Below are positions 45,130-54,678 of a DNA stretch of 64,000 nucleotides, in pieces. The position numbers were made by a program, and so were the translations under genes. How positions within the stretch are numbered: the first letter of the stretch is position 1; each line of letters begins with the position of its first letter. The notes beneath the pieces were generated by a model. That model ran no database searches and had not been told where the DNA came from. It worked only from the letters and a program-made list of their open reading frames with translations. This DNA comes from Lysinibacillus xylanilyticus (lineage in GTDB: Bacteria > Bacillota > Bacilli > Bacillales_A > Planococcaceae), in contig NZ_MDDN01000009.1 in the NCBI RefSeq assembly GCF_001708185.1, forward strand, positions 62,001 to 126,000. The letters are read 5' to 3'.

Positions 45130-46194
45130 TTATGAAAATCCTATTCCAACTGCATCCGTCATCCTAATTCGATCATTTTCAAATATTGGACCCCCTGCAA
45201 TAGGATCTTTCAAACATAAACTTGGTCCGTCTAAATCTACCATCGTGATATTTTTCTGCGATGCGGCAAAATGTGCAGCGGCACTGACACTAATTTTGGA
45301 TTCTAGCATACAGCCAATCATGCAAGGTATGTCGTTTGCTTCTGCAATGTGACAAATTTTCTGTGCTTGATAAATGCCCCCTGTTTTCATGAGCTTAATA
45401 TTAATCAAATCTGCAGCTCGCTTTTCAATAATGGTATAGGCGTCTTTTGCGGAGAACACACTTTCATCAGCCAAAATATTTGTCAAAGTATGGGCCGTCA
45501 CGAATTGCATTCCTGCAAGATCATGACAATGAACAGGCTGCTCAACCAATTCGACATTCGCCCCTGCATCTTCAAGTGCACGAATAATTTGTACAGCTTG
45601 CTTCGGTGTCCAGCCCTGATTCGCATCAACTCGCAATGTGATGGCGTGTCCAACTGCATCACGAATGGCCACAACTCGTGCCACATCACCTACTGGATCT
45701 TTCCCAACCTTGATTTTTAAAATGTGAAACCCCCGCTGCACCGCGGCTATACTATCCTTCACCATTTCTTCAGTATCATTGACACTAATCGTAATATCCG
45801 TTACTAATTCTTTGCGATAGCCCCCTAATAATTTATACAGAGGTGTTTGATAGTGTTTCGCAAATAAATCATAAATCGCCATATCTACAGCGGCTTTAGC
45901 ACTGGTGTTTTGATAAATACTATTGTCGATTCGCGTCATAATTTCTGTCATATCCTCAATATCCATCCCGATAATGGCTGGCTTTATATACGCTTCTATA
46001 GCGTGTGAAATAGACCCCAATGTTTCACCAGTAATAGCTGCAGTTGGTGCTGCTTCACCGATACCTATATGCCCATCATCCGTGTGGACATAGACGCCAA
46101 TATTGTGAATGCTATGCACGGTTCTTAGTGCTGTTTTAAACGGTGTTATAAGCGGTGCCTCTACCTTCCCGACGACAATCTGTTTTATTTTCAT
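45130..46194 (-). CDS. ykfB: L-Ala-D/L-Glu epimerase (enolase superfamily)
   Basis: A 354-residue muconate-lactonizing-type enzyme: catalytic K-x-K in LKIKVGKD (near 160), metal ligands in RVDANQGW, ELVEQPV and LADES, and the second catalytic Lys in INIKLMKTGG (near 268). It epimerises L-Ala-D-Glu from murein so it can be degraded. It sits 24 bp after dppA. GGTAGGTG precedes the ATG. Confidence 0.92.
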   Translation of the reverse strand: MKIKQIVVGKVEAPLITPFKTALRTVHSIHNIGVYVHTDDGHIGIGEAAPTAAITGETLGSISHAIEAYIKPAIIGMDIEDMTEIMTRIDNSIYQNTSAKAAVDMAIYDLFAKHYQTPLYKLLGGYRKELVTDITISVNDTEEMVKDSIAAVQRGFHILKIKVGKDPVGDVARVVAIRDAVGHAITLRVDANQGWTPKQAVQIIRALEDAGANVELVEQPVHCHDLAGMQFVTAHTLTNILADESVFSAKDAYTIIEKRAADLINIKLMKTGGIYQAQKICHIAEANDIPCMIGCMLESKISVSAAAHFAASQKNITMVDLDGPSLCLKDPIAGGPIFENDRIRMTDAVGIGFS

Positions 46195-46217
46195 CCATTC
46201 ACCTACCGTTTGTTTAC

Positions 46218-47012
46218 TTATGTTAAGAACTGTAAAAGTCGAAGCACCTCATAAAAATCATCCGTTACGAATTCCACAGTATTATGTGGTTTAAACGTAG
46301 CGTTCGGATAGAATGAATTTCGATATGCTCGCGTATGATCCCGATAAATGATTTCCACTACAAAGCGCTCAGGCAATGTCACTTGTAAATCTTCACGTGA
46401 CACCTTCATCGAATCCTCAACAAGTCGTTTCGTTTCCATAATTGTCAGCTGTGGACTGACGCTAATCGTCGCATTTCCTATCCCTTCTTTTGTAGCAAAT
46501 GTAATAATGCTGTCATTGATGGAGCGAATTTCTTCTGTTAACCCTACATCCCCACTAACAAATGACACTGGTACACCATGTAAGGCAGCCGCGTACGTAT
46601 TAATTAAAAATTCACTCGCATACTCACCATTAATTTTCACATCAGCAAAAACACAAAGTGTATGTGCTAATGGATTCCTTGCACTTCCACCTTTACTGTG
46701 ATAGCCAATAAAAATGGCGCGATCAAAGCTCTTATCAAGTCCCGCCACCATACACATCGGATCATACGTCCAACCCCGAATGACCTTGCAGTTTACTGGC
46801 AAATTAGAAATATCTAGATTACGTGCCGAATCATGAGCATCCTTTAATAAAATTTCAGTTGCTCCGCCAAGAATGGCCCCCTCTATAGCTGCTTCTACTT
46901 CCTTTGTCATTTGCTTTTGGAAAAATTGATAATCTGGCGCATTTAGCTCCGTTTCACTCCAAGCTGTTGTCCCTGTAATTCCTTCAATATCTGCACTAAT
47001 ATAGACCTTCAT
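46218..47012 (-). CDS. dppA: DppA D-aminopeptidase (M55)
   Basis: A 264-residue zinc aminopeptidase: SADIEG (Asp8, Glu10), DAHDS (His60), GYHSK (His104) and NGEYASE (Glu133) are the M55 metal and catalytic residues. It forms a self-compartmentalised decamer and acts on D-amino-acid peptides, starting from D-Ala-D-Ala. It overlaps the dipeptidase gene by 4 bp, so two D-Ala-acting enzymes lead the operon. Confidence 0.92.
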   Translation of the reverse strand: MKVYISADIEGITGTTAWSETELNAPDYQFFQKQMTKEVEAAIEGAILGGATEILLKDAHDSARNLDISNLPVNCKVIRGWTYDPMCMVAGLDKSFDRAIFIGYHSKGGSARNPLAHTLCVFADVKINGEYASEFLINTYAAALHGVPVSFVSGDVGLTEEIRSINDSIITFATKEGIGNATISVSPQLTIMETKRLVEDSMKVSREDLQVTLPERFVVEIIYRDHTRAYRNSFYPNATFKPHNTVEFVTDDFYEVLRLLQFLT

Positions 47013-47761
47013 AGAAATCGAAACTCCTTTACTTTATTGTCTTGGATAATTGCCTCCACAGCTCCATAACTAGCTTCTTGCGACCCTACACGCCTTGCCC
47101 ATGAAGCATTATTGAAATCAAAATGCCACCATTCCTCTGAATAATTCGAAAAACCAACCATTGTCAAACAGTTATACAGAAGACGTCGATGTACACAAGC
47201 TTCCCAATCTTCCTCTGGATGTTGTTCAAAATAGCGTGTCGCAGACTTTTCACTGATTTCATCAAATGCTGTACCTAAATTTAAAGCATTGCCATCTAAA
47301 TCGCCTAGCGTCACATCAATCGCTCCACCTGTTAAATGGGGAGCAAGATGAGCATGATCAATGCTAGGAAACGCAACATACTTCCGCGTTTCTCTAACAA
47401 TCTCTTGTTCAGTAAAATGTGGAGATCGTTTTGCAATTTGCTTTGAAAAACTCGTAAACAAATATTGCTGCAATTGGAACGGACGATAGCCATCATATAA
47501 GATCAGGCTATAATTTTTAGACAATAATAACAGCGCTTGTGTTAATCGTTCATACACACTCTTACGTAAATAAATCGCTTGTAAACTGTTTGGTATTTTT
47601 TGATGATAGTAAATTGGTTCAATAAAAATCCTAGAATGTTCTTCTCCAATTTGAATTAATGGCTCGCCATTTTCACAAATTGCTGGCGTTGATTCCCTCA
47701 TTGAAGTTATATTTTCCTCAATAGGTCGAAAAACGGCGTCATATATAGTACCCACCTCCAA
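47009..47761 (-). CDS. D-Ala-D-Ala dipeptidase (VanX/DdpX, M15D)
   Basis: A 250-residue M15 peptidase with the zinc motif APHLTGGAIDVTL (His and Asp of HxxGxAxD) and EEWWHFDF near the C-terminus (catalytic Glu and zinc His). It splits D-Ala-D-Ala. Without VanA/VanH alongside, it belongs to peptidoglycan turnover rather than vancomycin resistance. The start is uncertain: TTG 47761 overlaps GGAGGTG, while ATA at 47746 is 8 nt after GGAGG. First gene of the island; a CodY-like box lies upstream. Confidence 0.88.
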   Translation of the reverse strand: MEVGTIYDAVFRPIEENITSMRESTPAICENGEPLIQIGEEHSRIFIEPIYYHQKIPNSLQAIYLRKSVYERLTQALLLLSKNYSLILYDGYRPFQLQQYLFTSFSKQIAKRSPHFTEQEIVRETRKYVAFPSIDHAHLAPHLTGGAIDVTLGDLDGNALNLGTAFDEISEKSATRYFEQHPEEDWEACVHRRLLYNCLTMVGFSNYSEEWWHFDFNNASWARRVGSQEASYGAVEAIIQDNKVKEFRFL

Positions 47762-47777
47762 TTTCAGGTTTCGATAA

Positions 47778-47792
47778 AATTTTTAGATAATT
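47778..47792 (-). promoter_or_regulatory. Candidate CodY box upstream of the murein-peptide operon
   Basis: The minus strand reads AATTATCTAAAAATT, 13 of 15 matches to the CodY consensus AATTTTCWGAAAATT. The B. subtilis dpp operon is a known CodY target, so the same nutrient control is plausible here. AT-rich DNA makes chance matches common. Confidence 0.45.
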
Positions 47793-48038
47793 CAGTTTTC
47801 ATTGAATGTATCACACCTTAAATTTATTGACTAGATAAAAAAAGAAATATTACAAAATAATGGCTATTCTCTTCTTTTTTTACAAAGTAAGTCATTAAAG
47901 TCGAAAAGCGTTGTTTTTCCACTTATTTAAGAATTTTATTCATGGATCGAATCGAAGATTACTGAAATAGCACAAAAAATGACGAATGATGCTTGGTACA
48001 TCCTCATGTAGTTCTAAAATTCTATATAAAAAACTAAA

Positions 48039-48074
48039 ACCTCCATTTTGAAAAACATCAATCAAAATGGAGGT
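48039..48074. terminator. Hairpin in the gap before the DUF2750-like remnant
   Basis: ACCTCCATTTTG (48039-48050) pairs perfectly with CAAAATGGAGGT (48063-48074). T-rich DNA follows on the plus strand, yet no gene ends just before it on that strand. Confidence 0.55.
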
Positions 48075-48090
48075 GAACTTTTTGTATTAG

Positions 48091-48261
48091 ATTATTTTAA
48101 AACACGGTTTGTTACTACAAGACGAAAATGGGGACTTGTTGCTATTTGAAGACGAAGAAGGCTATCCACTTTCACTACCTGTTTGGAAAAGCAGGAGCTT
48201 TGCTGATATAATAGCTGCCAATTTAGACGAGTCATTCGAAGCGTTCAATATACCACTTTAA
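48091..48261 (+). pseudogene. DUF2750-like fragment without start
   Basis: A 56-codon frame begins after a TAG with no start codon and ends at TAA 48259-48261. It contains LLLFEDEEGYPLSLPVW and ends SFEAFNIPL, resembling the C-terminal half of small DUF2750 proteins (acidic strand, PVW, IPL end). The N-terminal half is missing, so it is a remnant. Confidence 0.45.
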
Positions 48262-48387
48262 ATTTTTCTAGACCTTATAAAAGTAGTCCCTTATATTTAA
48301 TTGGTAAATAATTAAAATTGAATTTTTTATTGAAACATCAGAGTAGGTTTGTTGAAGATGATAATCTATAATATGAGGTGGTAAGAG

Positions 48388-48960
48388 ATGAGCATTGTAG
48401 ATTTTAAAAAAAGGATTTCTGACTTAAGCAAGTTTATTTATTTTGATAAAAACGATTATCTACGAGAAAAGACCTCGAATCCTTTGAAGTTAAAACAAGT
48501 TATCGCTGAAGCTGAAAATTTATTGAAAATTAATAATGAAGAAGATAAATATTTTCTTTATGGAACAATAGGTAATTTGTATAGAATTTGTGGGGAGCCT
48601 CAAAAAGGAATTTATTATTTAAACCATTGCCTGAGTTACGCATTAGAAAAAGGAAACATACGAAATGAAATCGTTACATTAATACGACTCGGAGAAGCGT
48701 TAAAATATGATATGAAACATAATGAAGCGTTAGAGTGTTTTGATGAAGCTCTCAATAAATGTAAAGCCAATAAGTTAGACGCGTACTTAGATTTTGCTTT
48801 ACAACATAAGGGAAAATCTCTGATGGAATTGGGAAAGTTTATTGAAGCTGAAAAATGCTTTATACAAGCATTCAAGCTAAGAGACTTTAAAGGTGATCCT
48901 GCTTTAATTGATTCTACTAAACAAGCATTGGATTTGGTGAAAAGATTAAAAAACCAATAA
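48388..48960 (+). CDS. TPR-repeat protein
   Basis: A 190-residue protein with about three to four tetratricopeptide-like helix pairs (FLYGTIGNLYRICGEPQKG; IVTLIRLGEALKYDMKHNEA; FALQHKGKSLMELGKFIEA) from about residue 50. Such proteins bind partner peptides; no enzyme motif is seen. GAGGTGG precedes the ATG. It lies 29 bp upstream of a GrpB-family gene and is probably co-transcribed. Confidence 0.75.
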   Translation: MSIVDFKKRISDLSKFIYFDKNDYLREKTSNPLKLKQVIAEAENLLKINNEEDKYFLYGTIGNLYRICGEPQKGIYYLNHCLSYALEKGNIRNEIVTLIRLGEALKYDMKHNEALECFDEALNKCKANKLDAYLDFALQHKGKSLMELGKFIEAEKCFIQAFKLRDFKGDPALIDSTKQALDLVKRLKNQ

Positions 48961-48989
48961 TTCTAAATAGAAGTTGAGGAGAATGCTTA

Positions 48990-49514
48990 ATGAAAGCTAG
49001 ATTATCAGATTACACTGGAGATTGGAAAGTGATGTTTGAAGAAGAAGTAAAAATATTAAAAGCTATTTTTGGTAATGAAATAACATCCTTTGAGCATTTT
49101 GGTAGCACTTCCATTCCGGGTATGAAAGCAAAGCCTGTAATAGATATGATGTGTATAGTAAATGAAATCGAAAAAATAGATTCATACAACGAACAAATGA
49201 AATTAATGCAGTATGATGTTGCTGGTGAATGGGGAATTGAGGGGAGAAGGTTATTCCGTAAAGGTGGAGAAAACAGGACACACCATATTCATTTTTATCA
49301 ATCTGATAACCCACAGATTAAGCGTCACATAGTTTTTCGAGATTATCTTCTTACAAATCCAGAAGAAGCTAGTAGATATAGTCAATTTAAAGAAGCTTTA
49401 GCGAATAAATATGAGTCAACTCGTGATTATAGCCCTGCTAAAAAAGCATTTGTTTCAGCAATGGAGAAAAAAGCACTTGCTTGGCATAAAAAAGTAAAAA
49501 ACATGCATAAATAA
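48990..49514 (+). CDS. GrpB family (UPF0157) protein
   Basis: A 174-residue protein of the GrpB/UPF0157 nucleotidyltransferase-like family: FEHFGSTSIPGMKAKPVIDMM (the GSTSIPG signature and acidic residue) and THHIHFYQ, then RHIVFRDYLLTNPEEASRY. The biochemical role is unsettled. GAGGAG precedes the ATG. Confidence 0.85.
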   Translation: MKARLSDYTGDWKVMFEEEVKILKAIFGNEITSFEHFGSTSIPGMKAKPVIDMMCIVNEIEKIDSYNEQMKLMQYDVAGEWGIEGRRLFRKGGENRTHHIHFYQSDNPQIKRHIVFRDYLLTNPEEASRYSQFKEALANKYESTRDYSPAKKAFVSAMEKKALAWHKKVKNMHK

Positions 49515-49627
49515 ATTGAACGAATTAATTGTTTGTTTTAATACAGTTTAAAGCAAAGCCGTTTTGTTTATGGGGGAAATGCTAAGAGTTCGGTAAGCCT
49601 CTTCGTAAAGATCATGCGTAAATACAA

Positions 49628-49670
49628 ACAAAACCAGCAAAACACCTTTTCGGTGTCGTACTGGTTTTGT
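49628..49670. terminator. Bidirectional terminator between GrpB and serine hydrolase genes
   Basis: ACAAAACCAG (49628-49637) pairs with CTGGTTTTGT (49661-49670), with an inner ACACC/GGTGT stem. It lies between converging genes. Confidence 0.8.
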
Positions 49671-49692
49671 TGAAGTACATCTTCAAATGTCG

Positions 49693-51768
49693 TTAGTTCA
49701 ACTTGATTGCAAATTCCGAATTCGGCGCGCCAGCAAATACAACTGTTCCGTTCTTCGGCAGTTTTACTTTGTTATTGCCGCTCACAACAGTAAAATTGAC
49801 GCATACCCCCTCCTCATCATACACCGCGAACGAACTCTTTGATGGCAACGCCACGGTCATCGTTTTCCCTGTCGCCTCTTGCGGGATCGTAAACCATTTC
49901 GCATGCCCATTTGCTTGCAGCGTAACTTTGGATGATTGGCCTGCATCCAGCGGTTTTACGTTGGATTCACTTACGTATAAATATCCGGACATCTCTAAAT
50001 ATTCATCGCCGCCTTCTGTATAGAAACGGGCTTCCGACATATCCCGGCCACCCATCACAGGTATTTGGAACTGATGCATCGCCGTGTTAGGGCCTGTAAT
50101 TTTTCTGCTTTCCCAATAGCCCTCCTTGCCTTCCTTGCTATTAATTTGGTTGATAGGCATCATTAAATATTGCATAGAACTAAATTTCTCGCTCACAAGA
50201 TAGAAGTTGACGCCTTCCCGCTTTGCCCATGCGGCAGTGGTTTCCTTCGATAGCACATTGTCTTCTAGTTTCTCGGCTGCATATTGAGTAATCACTGCTT
50301 GCCCTAAGCCTGGCAGCGATATAAATGTGCTCTGCCTCAAATATGTTCGTCTATTCTTCTCTGTGACGAAGTTGAACTTGGAGGTACCTTCAGCATTAAT
50401 AAAGCTTCCATCCGCAGTATATACATATTTTTCTTCTTGATTAGATGGTAAGAACAGTTCTCCATTCTTCGTAATTTCTATTTTGTATTGACTGAAACTA
50501 TTGCCGTAAAAACCTGCTTGCTTTACTACATCTTGAGGCATCTTGGCCTTGACCGGCTTGCCAAAGGATTTGTTCGGCTTGATATCCTTAATTATGCCCT
50601 TCTCTTTAAGCGCGGCGAGCAGTATATCAGTCGCCATCAGTTGATTTGTAGTGCTGCTACCGCCGGAGGACAACACAGCCACTGCCATCTTCTGTTCAGG
50701 AAGTACGACCAGTGAAGCATGTTGCAGTGCCGTGTCGCCGCCTTTAGCCAAGCCCTTTATCCCATATTCACTGAATGGATATAGTTTCACACTATCCCAG
50801 CCAAGACCATAGTTGACTATATTATCTCCATCCCCTGGCCACATTCCTTTTTTATATTCCTCTTGCTCCATCGCCTTGACTGCCTTATCAGAGAGGATTC
50901 CTTTTTCCTGCCCCATAAATATTTGTGAGAATCGCACCATATCTTCTGCTGTGGAATAGATCCCTCCCGTACCAATCACATTCACCGATTCAGTAGGAAG
51001 CTGCCCTTGGAACGTTGGAAAATAAAGACCAGCTCGCTTATCGTCTGCCCATTTGTCCTGCGGCGTTTTCGTATGACTTAGCTTTAAGGGTTTTGTAAAC
51101 CGTTGATGTATAAATTCGGTAAAGCTCATACCGCTGACTCTTTCCACCATAATCTCGGCTAGCGTAAAACCGTCGTTGCAGTATACAGAGAACGCGCCAG
51201 GATCTGCCTTCAATCGCTGGTTGGCCAATTGCTGCAACAAGTTATCATGGGCATAGGTATCATTATCATTAAATAAAAATGAATTACTAAGCGTACTACC
51301 TTGTAAGCCGGAGGAGTGGTTCAACAGCATACGTGGCGTAATGCTTTTGTAACGTTCGTCTTTCATTTTGAAATCAGAAACATAGCGGACAACAGGAGTA
51401 TCCAAATCTACTTTTCCTTCGTCGACCAATTTCATCACAGCCGCCGTTGCATACATTTTACTGACTGAACCAATCCCGTATAGGGTATCTTTGGTCAGCG
51501 GCTGTTTCCCTTTCATATCGTTCTTGCCTGTCTGACCCGATAAAATAAGTTTACCATTATCAATTAGCGCATACTGCACGCTAGTCGTCTCATAGGATTT
51601 TGTGAGTAAAGTAGCTTTCTCTGCCGCGATTTTTTTCAGTTCTTGACTAGCTAATTCTTGGCTAGCCACAACCGTAGTTTGACTGCTAGAAAGCGCCATA
51701 GCCCCTGTTGGTAGGCTCATCGTTAACGCTAATGTAGCGGCTAATACCGCAGATAGTTTATTTTTCAT
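49693..51768 (-). CDS. Secreted class C beta-lactamase-family serine hydrolase, large
   Basis: A 691-residue secreted protein: signal peptide (about 1-26, ending AMALSS), a beta-lactamase/penicillin-binding domain (about 45-390) with S101-V-S-K104, the YCN motif (near 195) and a KGG near 345, then a C-terminal region (about 410-691) with no motif recognised. Its likely role is wall peptide or ester hydrolysis, as in PbpX/EstB-like proteins. The DNA is richer in G and C than its neighbours, so it may be acquired. Alone, with a terminator at its end. Confidence 0.8.
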   Translation of the reverse strand: MKNKLSAVLAATLALTMSLPTGAMALSSSQTTVVASQELASQELKKIAAEKATLLTKSYETTSVQYALIDNGKLILSGQTGKNDMKGKQPLTKDTLYGIGSVSKMYATAAVMKLVDEGKVDLDTPVVRYVSDFKMKDERYKSITPRMLLNHSSGLQGSTLSNSFLFNDNDTYAHDNLLQQLANQRLKADPGAFSVYCNDGFTLAEIMVERVSGMSFTEFIHQRFTKPLKLSHTKTPQDKWADDKRAGLYFPTFQGQLPTESVNVIGTGGIYSTAEDMVRFSQIFMGQEKGILSDKAVKAMEQEEYKKGMWPGDGDNIVNYGLGWDSVKLYPFSEYGIKGLAKGGDTALQHASLVVLPEQKMAVAVLSSGGSSTTNQLMATDILLAALKEKGIIKDIKPNKSFGKPVKAKMPQDVVKQAGFYGNSFSQYKIEITKNGELFLPSNQEEKYVYTADGSFINAEGTSKFNFVTEKNRRTYLRQSTFISLPGLGQAVITQYAAEKLEDNVLSKETTAAWAKREGVNFYLVSEKFSSMQYLMMPINQINSKEGKEGYWESRKITGPNTAMHQFQIPVMGGRDMSEARFYTEGGDEYLEMSGYLYVSESNVKPLDAGQSSKVTLQANGHAKWFTIPQEATGKTMTVALPSKSSFAVYDEEGVCVNFTVVSGNNKVKLPKNGTVVFAGAPNSEFAIKLN

Positions 51769-52079
51769 AAAAGTACTGCCCCCTTAGATAAGTGATCGAT
51801 TTCATTGCTTATTGTGGTCCTTGTTTAGCAGTATACATAAACAAAACCAAATCAAAGAAAAAATAAAGTAAACAGATGGTAAAATTTGTGGAAGCTGCCT
51901 TTCGTCAGTACCATATGAAATGAGTGGAGCTCCACAATTTTTATCTCTTGTAATACTTTTGTTTATAAACTTTTTTGTAGAAGCCGTATTGATTTCGTCG
52001 CTTTTCCATAAAGAATGGATTTAAGGCTATCAGTGTTTCATAAACATTATATAAAAGAATCACACGGTAGTATACCTTT

Positions 52080-52499
52080 TTATTCCAATAACTCTTTTTT
52101 CTTGAAGATTTGTATGGACGAGATGAGAACGACAATGATACTAGCAATAGTTGTAATAAATGCTAGCAAGAAACTAGAATCTAGTTCCCCTGACAACAAG
52201 ACTTGTCCTGTGTGCTCAGCCATCGTAGCCGGACTCCATTTCATATACTTTCCTAGAATGGATGTAACCGTCGAAATGGCAAAGACCACAAAAATTGTAA
52301 CAAAAGCGACACTGCCATTTCCTTTCATTATCGTACTAAAAAAGAGCGTCAATGTAACAACAAAAACTAACCATATGCTGTAGATCACTACACTTTGAAA
52401 AATGCGCTCAAAAGCGACTGTTTCAATGAGTAAACTCGTATAATACCAAGAAGCTACATATCCGATAAACAATGAAATGAGTGTAATTGTAAGTATGTC
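52080..52499 (-). pseudogene. Truncated ABC-2 type permease
   Basis: About 140 residues forming four hydrophobic segments and the C-terminal tail typical of ABC-2 transporter permeases (EHTGQVLLSGELDSSFLLAF; FKKKELLE). No start with a ribosome-binding site is present, and the frame runs upstream into GC-richer repeat-like DNA (near 52505-52560). The N-terminal half and the partner ATPase are missing, so this is a remnant. Confidence 0.6.
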
Positions 52500-52697
52500 T
52501 TCATTAACTAACCCGCCCGTTCGTGGAATAAGAAAAAATCCTGCTTTGATACAGGATTCATGATCAATCTTTTTTATAAAACTCCAGTTGTTGATGTTAT
52601 TCAGATAGAAGATCCCCTTCTTTACTTAGATTAAAAAACTCCATTTTGATATTAACTATAACGAAGGCAAACACTCCTATTTATTCCATCAAACAGG

Positions 52698-53591
52698 CTA
52701 ACTAGATAATATTTTTATTAATATTTCCCGTACTAATGATGACGTTTCATTCACAGAAGAGCGGATATGGCATTGGACAATTTTTTCATCAAAACTAAAC
52801 CAAACCCATCTTGCAGGATATTTTGTTTCTTGAACTCCATAATATACTTCAATTTTTCTAGTTTTATATGAAATTTTCAATAACCTAAATCTCCATTTTT
52901 GACGAGTTCCAATGTTTCTTCCTAAAACTTTTGGTAAATCTTGCTCTAAAGTATGCGGTGCTATTGAAATCCAACAGCCATCTGTAAGGTTTTCTTTTTG
53001 TCGATATAGTAATTGAACTTCATTCGTTTCTTTTCCAATCCCAACAGAATCTAGCTTATAATCTAATAATGTCTCTGAGAAAATATTATTCAAATCAATT
53101 GTTTCTGGTTTAAACCATTTTACTCTAGTTACTTCATCTTCTCCCCATTTTCCTTGATCATATCTAGCTGTATAACTTACGGTAGCAAATGATTTTTTGG
53201 ACAAATCAGGGTTGATGCTTTTTAAACTTGAAAGATATGCAATGAACTCATCATCCGTCACATCTCCATCAAAAACGGATATCTCCACAGTTGTAAATCC
53301 TACAGAATAGCTTAAAGCCTTATTATTTTTGTAATCCACGCCAATAAAGCCAACCCTATTATTTATTATAAAAGGGCGGCCTTGCTCAATTAGATTGGTA
53401 TCTGCATAAATAAAAGGGAATGCCCAATCATAAAAAAATTGTTTTACTCGAATAATTCCATTCTGAAGTTTTGCATAGAAGTAAATTGAACTACGATGAT
53501 CTTTTGTTTCTGTACGCAATGAAAAATTATAGCTATTTTGCATTTGTTTATCATTCGGTAATAAAGGGCTAAAATTAATATGCTCTGCCAT
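52698..53591 (-). CDS. Hypothetical protein (~300 residues)
   Basis: A soluble, beta-rich protein of at least 297 residues with no recognised family. A poor ribosome-binding site precedes the ATG at 53591; AGGG lies further up, and a rare ATC start 27 nt upstream of that ATG would add ITDKLLDE and give better spacing. It lies 42 bp downstream of the peptidase gene's stop and could belong to the same transcript. Confidence 0.6.
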   Translation of the reverse strand: MAEHINFSPLLPNDKQMQNSYNFSLRTETKDHRSSIYFYAKLQNGIIRVKQFFYDWAFPFIYADTNLIEQGRPFIINNRVGFIGVDYKNNKALSYSVGFTTVEISVFDGDVTDDEFIAYLSSLKSINPDLSKKSFATVSYTARYDQGKWGEDEVTRVKWFKPETIDLNNIFSETLLDYKLDSVGIGKETNEVQLLYRQKENLTDGCWISIAPHTLEQDLPKVLGRNIGTRQKWRFRLLKISYKTRKIEVYYGVQETKYPARWVWFSFDEKIVQCHIRSSVNETSSLVREILIKILSS

Positions 53592-53633
53592 TTCATCTAA
53601 TAATTTATCTGTAATGATATTTTCACATCCCTA

Positions 53634-54677
53634 TTAAAATTGATAAGCTTCAACCTTATGTCCATTTCGACCAATTGTAGTCTGCGCTTGTGATAGTGAA
53701 TTTACAATGGCTTCCTCAGTTGCTTCTGCAGCTGCTGCAAATAATTGATTCATGATAAGATGATCCTCTCGTAGCTGCGTGCGTGTTTCGACAAGCTGAT
53801 CAGATGTATGGGCAATACGATGTGCTGTTGTGAAACCAATAACAATATCTCCACTACCATGTGAAAAATGACTGCCAGTACGCCCTAGTCCAATACCACA
53901 GCGTTTAATGACCCGTGTTAGTTGACGACTGCTAAGTGGCGCATCTGTGGCAAGTATAATGATAATGGAGCCATCTGTAGGTGATATTGTCGATTCATGT
54001 TGATCTTTTGAAACAAGATATCGATGTGCTAAAAACTCTGAGCTATGCCCGAAATTACTAAGGACCATACATCCTATCGTATAGTTCGTTGATTCATGTG
54101 TCACAAGTCGGGAAGATGAGCCAATTCCACCTTTGTAGCCAAAGCACATCATCCCTTTACCTGCCCCAACTGCTCCTTCCTCTGCAGTTTCATTTGACGC
54201 CTTACGAATCGCCTCATTCGCATGCTCTGGTGTGACAGGACATTCTCGAATGGAATTTAAAAAGCTATCATTACATTCCCCAACAACAATATTAATCGTT
54301 CCTGTCGATTGACCTATCTCACTATTCGTATCGAGCATATATTGCAGCGTCCCCTGTGTTACAGCTGGAACAGCAAATGTATTCGTTAGCATAATGGGTG
54401 ATTCAATAACCCCGAGTTCATTCACCTGCACAAGCCCTGTCGTTTTACCAAAGCCATTTAAGACATAGCTTGCAGCCGTAACCTTGTGCTGAAACAAATT
54501 GCCCTCATGTGGCAAAATTGCTGTTACGCCTGTGCATGCATAAGCACCTTCTTGATTAATTTTCTCATCAAGCGTTACATGGCCTACACGCACTCCAGCT
54601 ACATCGGTAATACAATTTTTCTCACCCGTCGATAACGTTCCGATGAAGATTCCCTTTTCTCGTACTTTTCCCGGCAT
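53634..54677 (-). CDS. P1-family peptidase (DmpA-like aminopeptidase)
   Basis: A 347-residue self-cleaving N-terminal nucleophile hydrolase of the DmpA/S58 family: NCITDVAGVRVGH near 21-33, TGVTAILPHEGN, and the cleavage and nucleophile region KGGIGSSSRL near 190. Family members release N-terminal D- or L-amino acids (or beta-amino acids). It starts one base before the racemase stop's end and follows it directly, so the two act together, probably in using D-amino-acid peptides. Confidence 0.85.
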   Translation of the reverse strand: MPGKVREKGIFIGTLSTGEKNCITDVAGVRVGHVTLDEKINQEGAYACTGVTAILPHEGNLFQHKVTAASYVLNGFGKTTGLVQVNELGVIESPIMLTNTFAVPAVTQGTLQYMLDTNSEIGQSTGTINIVVGECNDSFLNSIRECPVTPEHANEAIRKASNETAEEGAVGAGKGMMCFGYKGGIGSSSRLVTHESTNYTIGCMVLSNFGHSSEFLAHRYLVSKDQHESTISPTDGSIIIILATDAPLSSRQLTRVIKRCGIGLGRTGSHFSHGSGDIVIGFTTAHRIAHTSDQLVETRTQLREDHLIMNQLFAAAAEATEEAIVNSLSQAQTTIGRNGHKVEAYQF

Positions 54678-54678
54678 G

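Noticed and set aside
47009..47761. Vancomycin-resistance locus suggested by the VanX-type gene
   Set aside because: No vanA/vanH/vanR/vanS neighbours; the gene is in a murein-peptide operon.
51941..52147. A 68-codon minus-strand frame after the truncated permease
   Set aside because: No ribosome-binding site and a composition typical of random AT-rich DNA.
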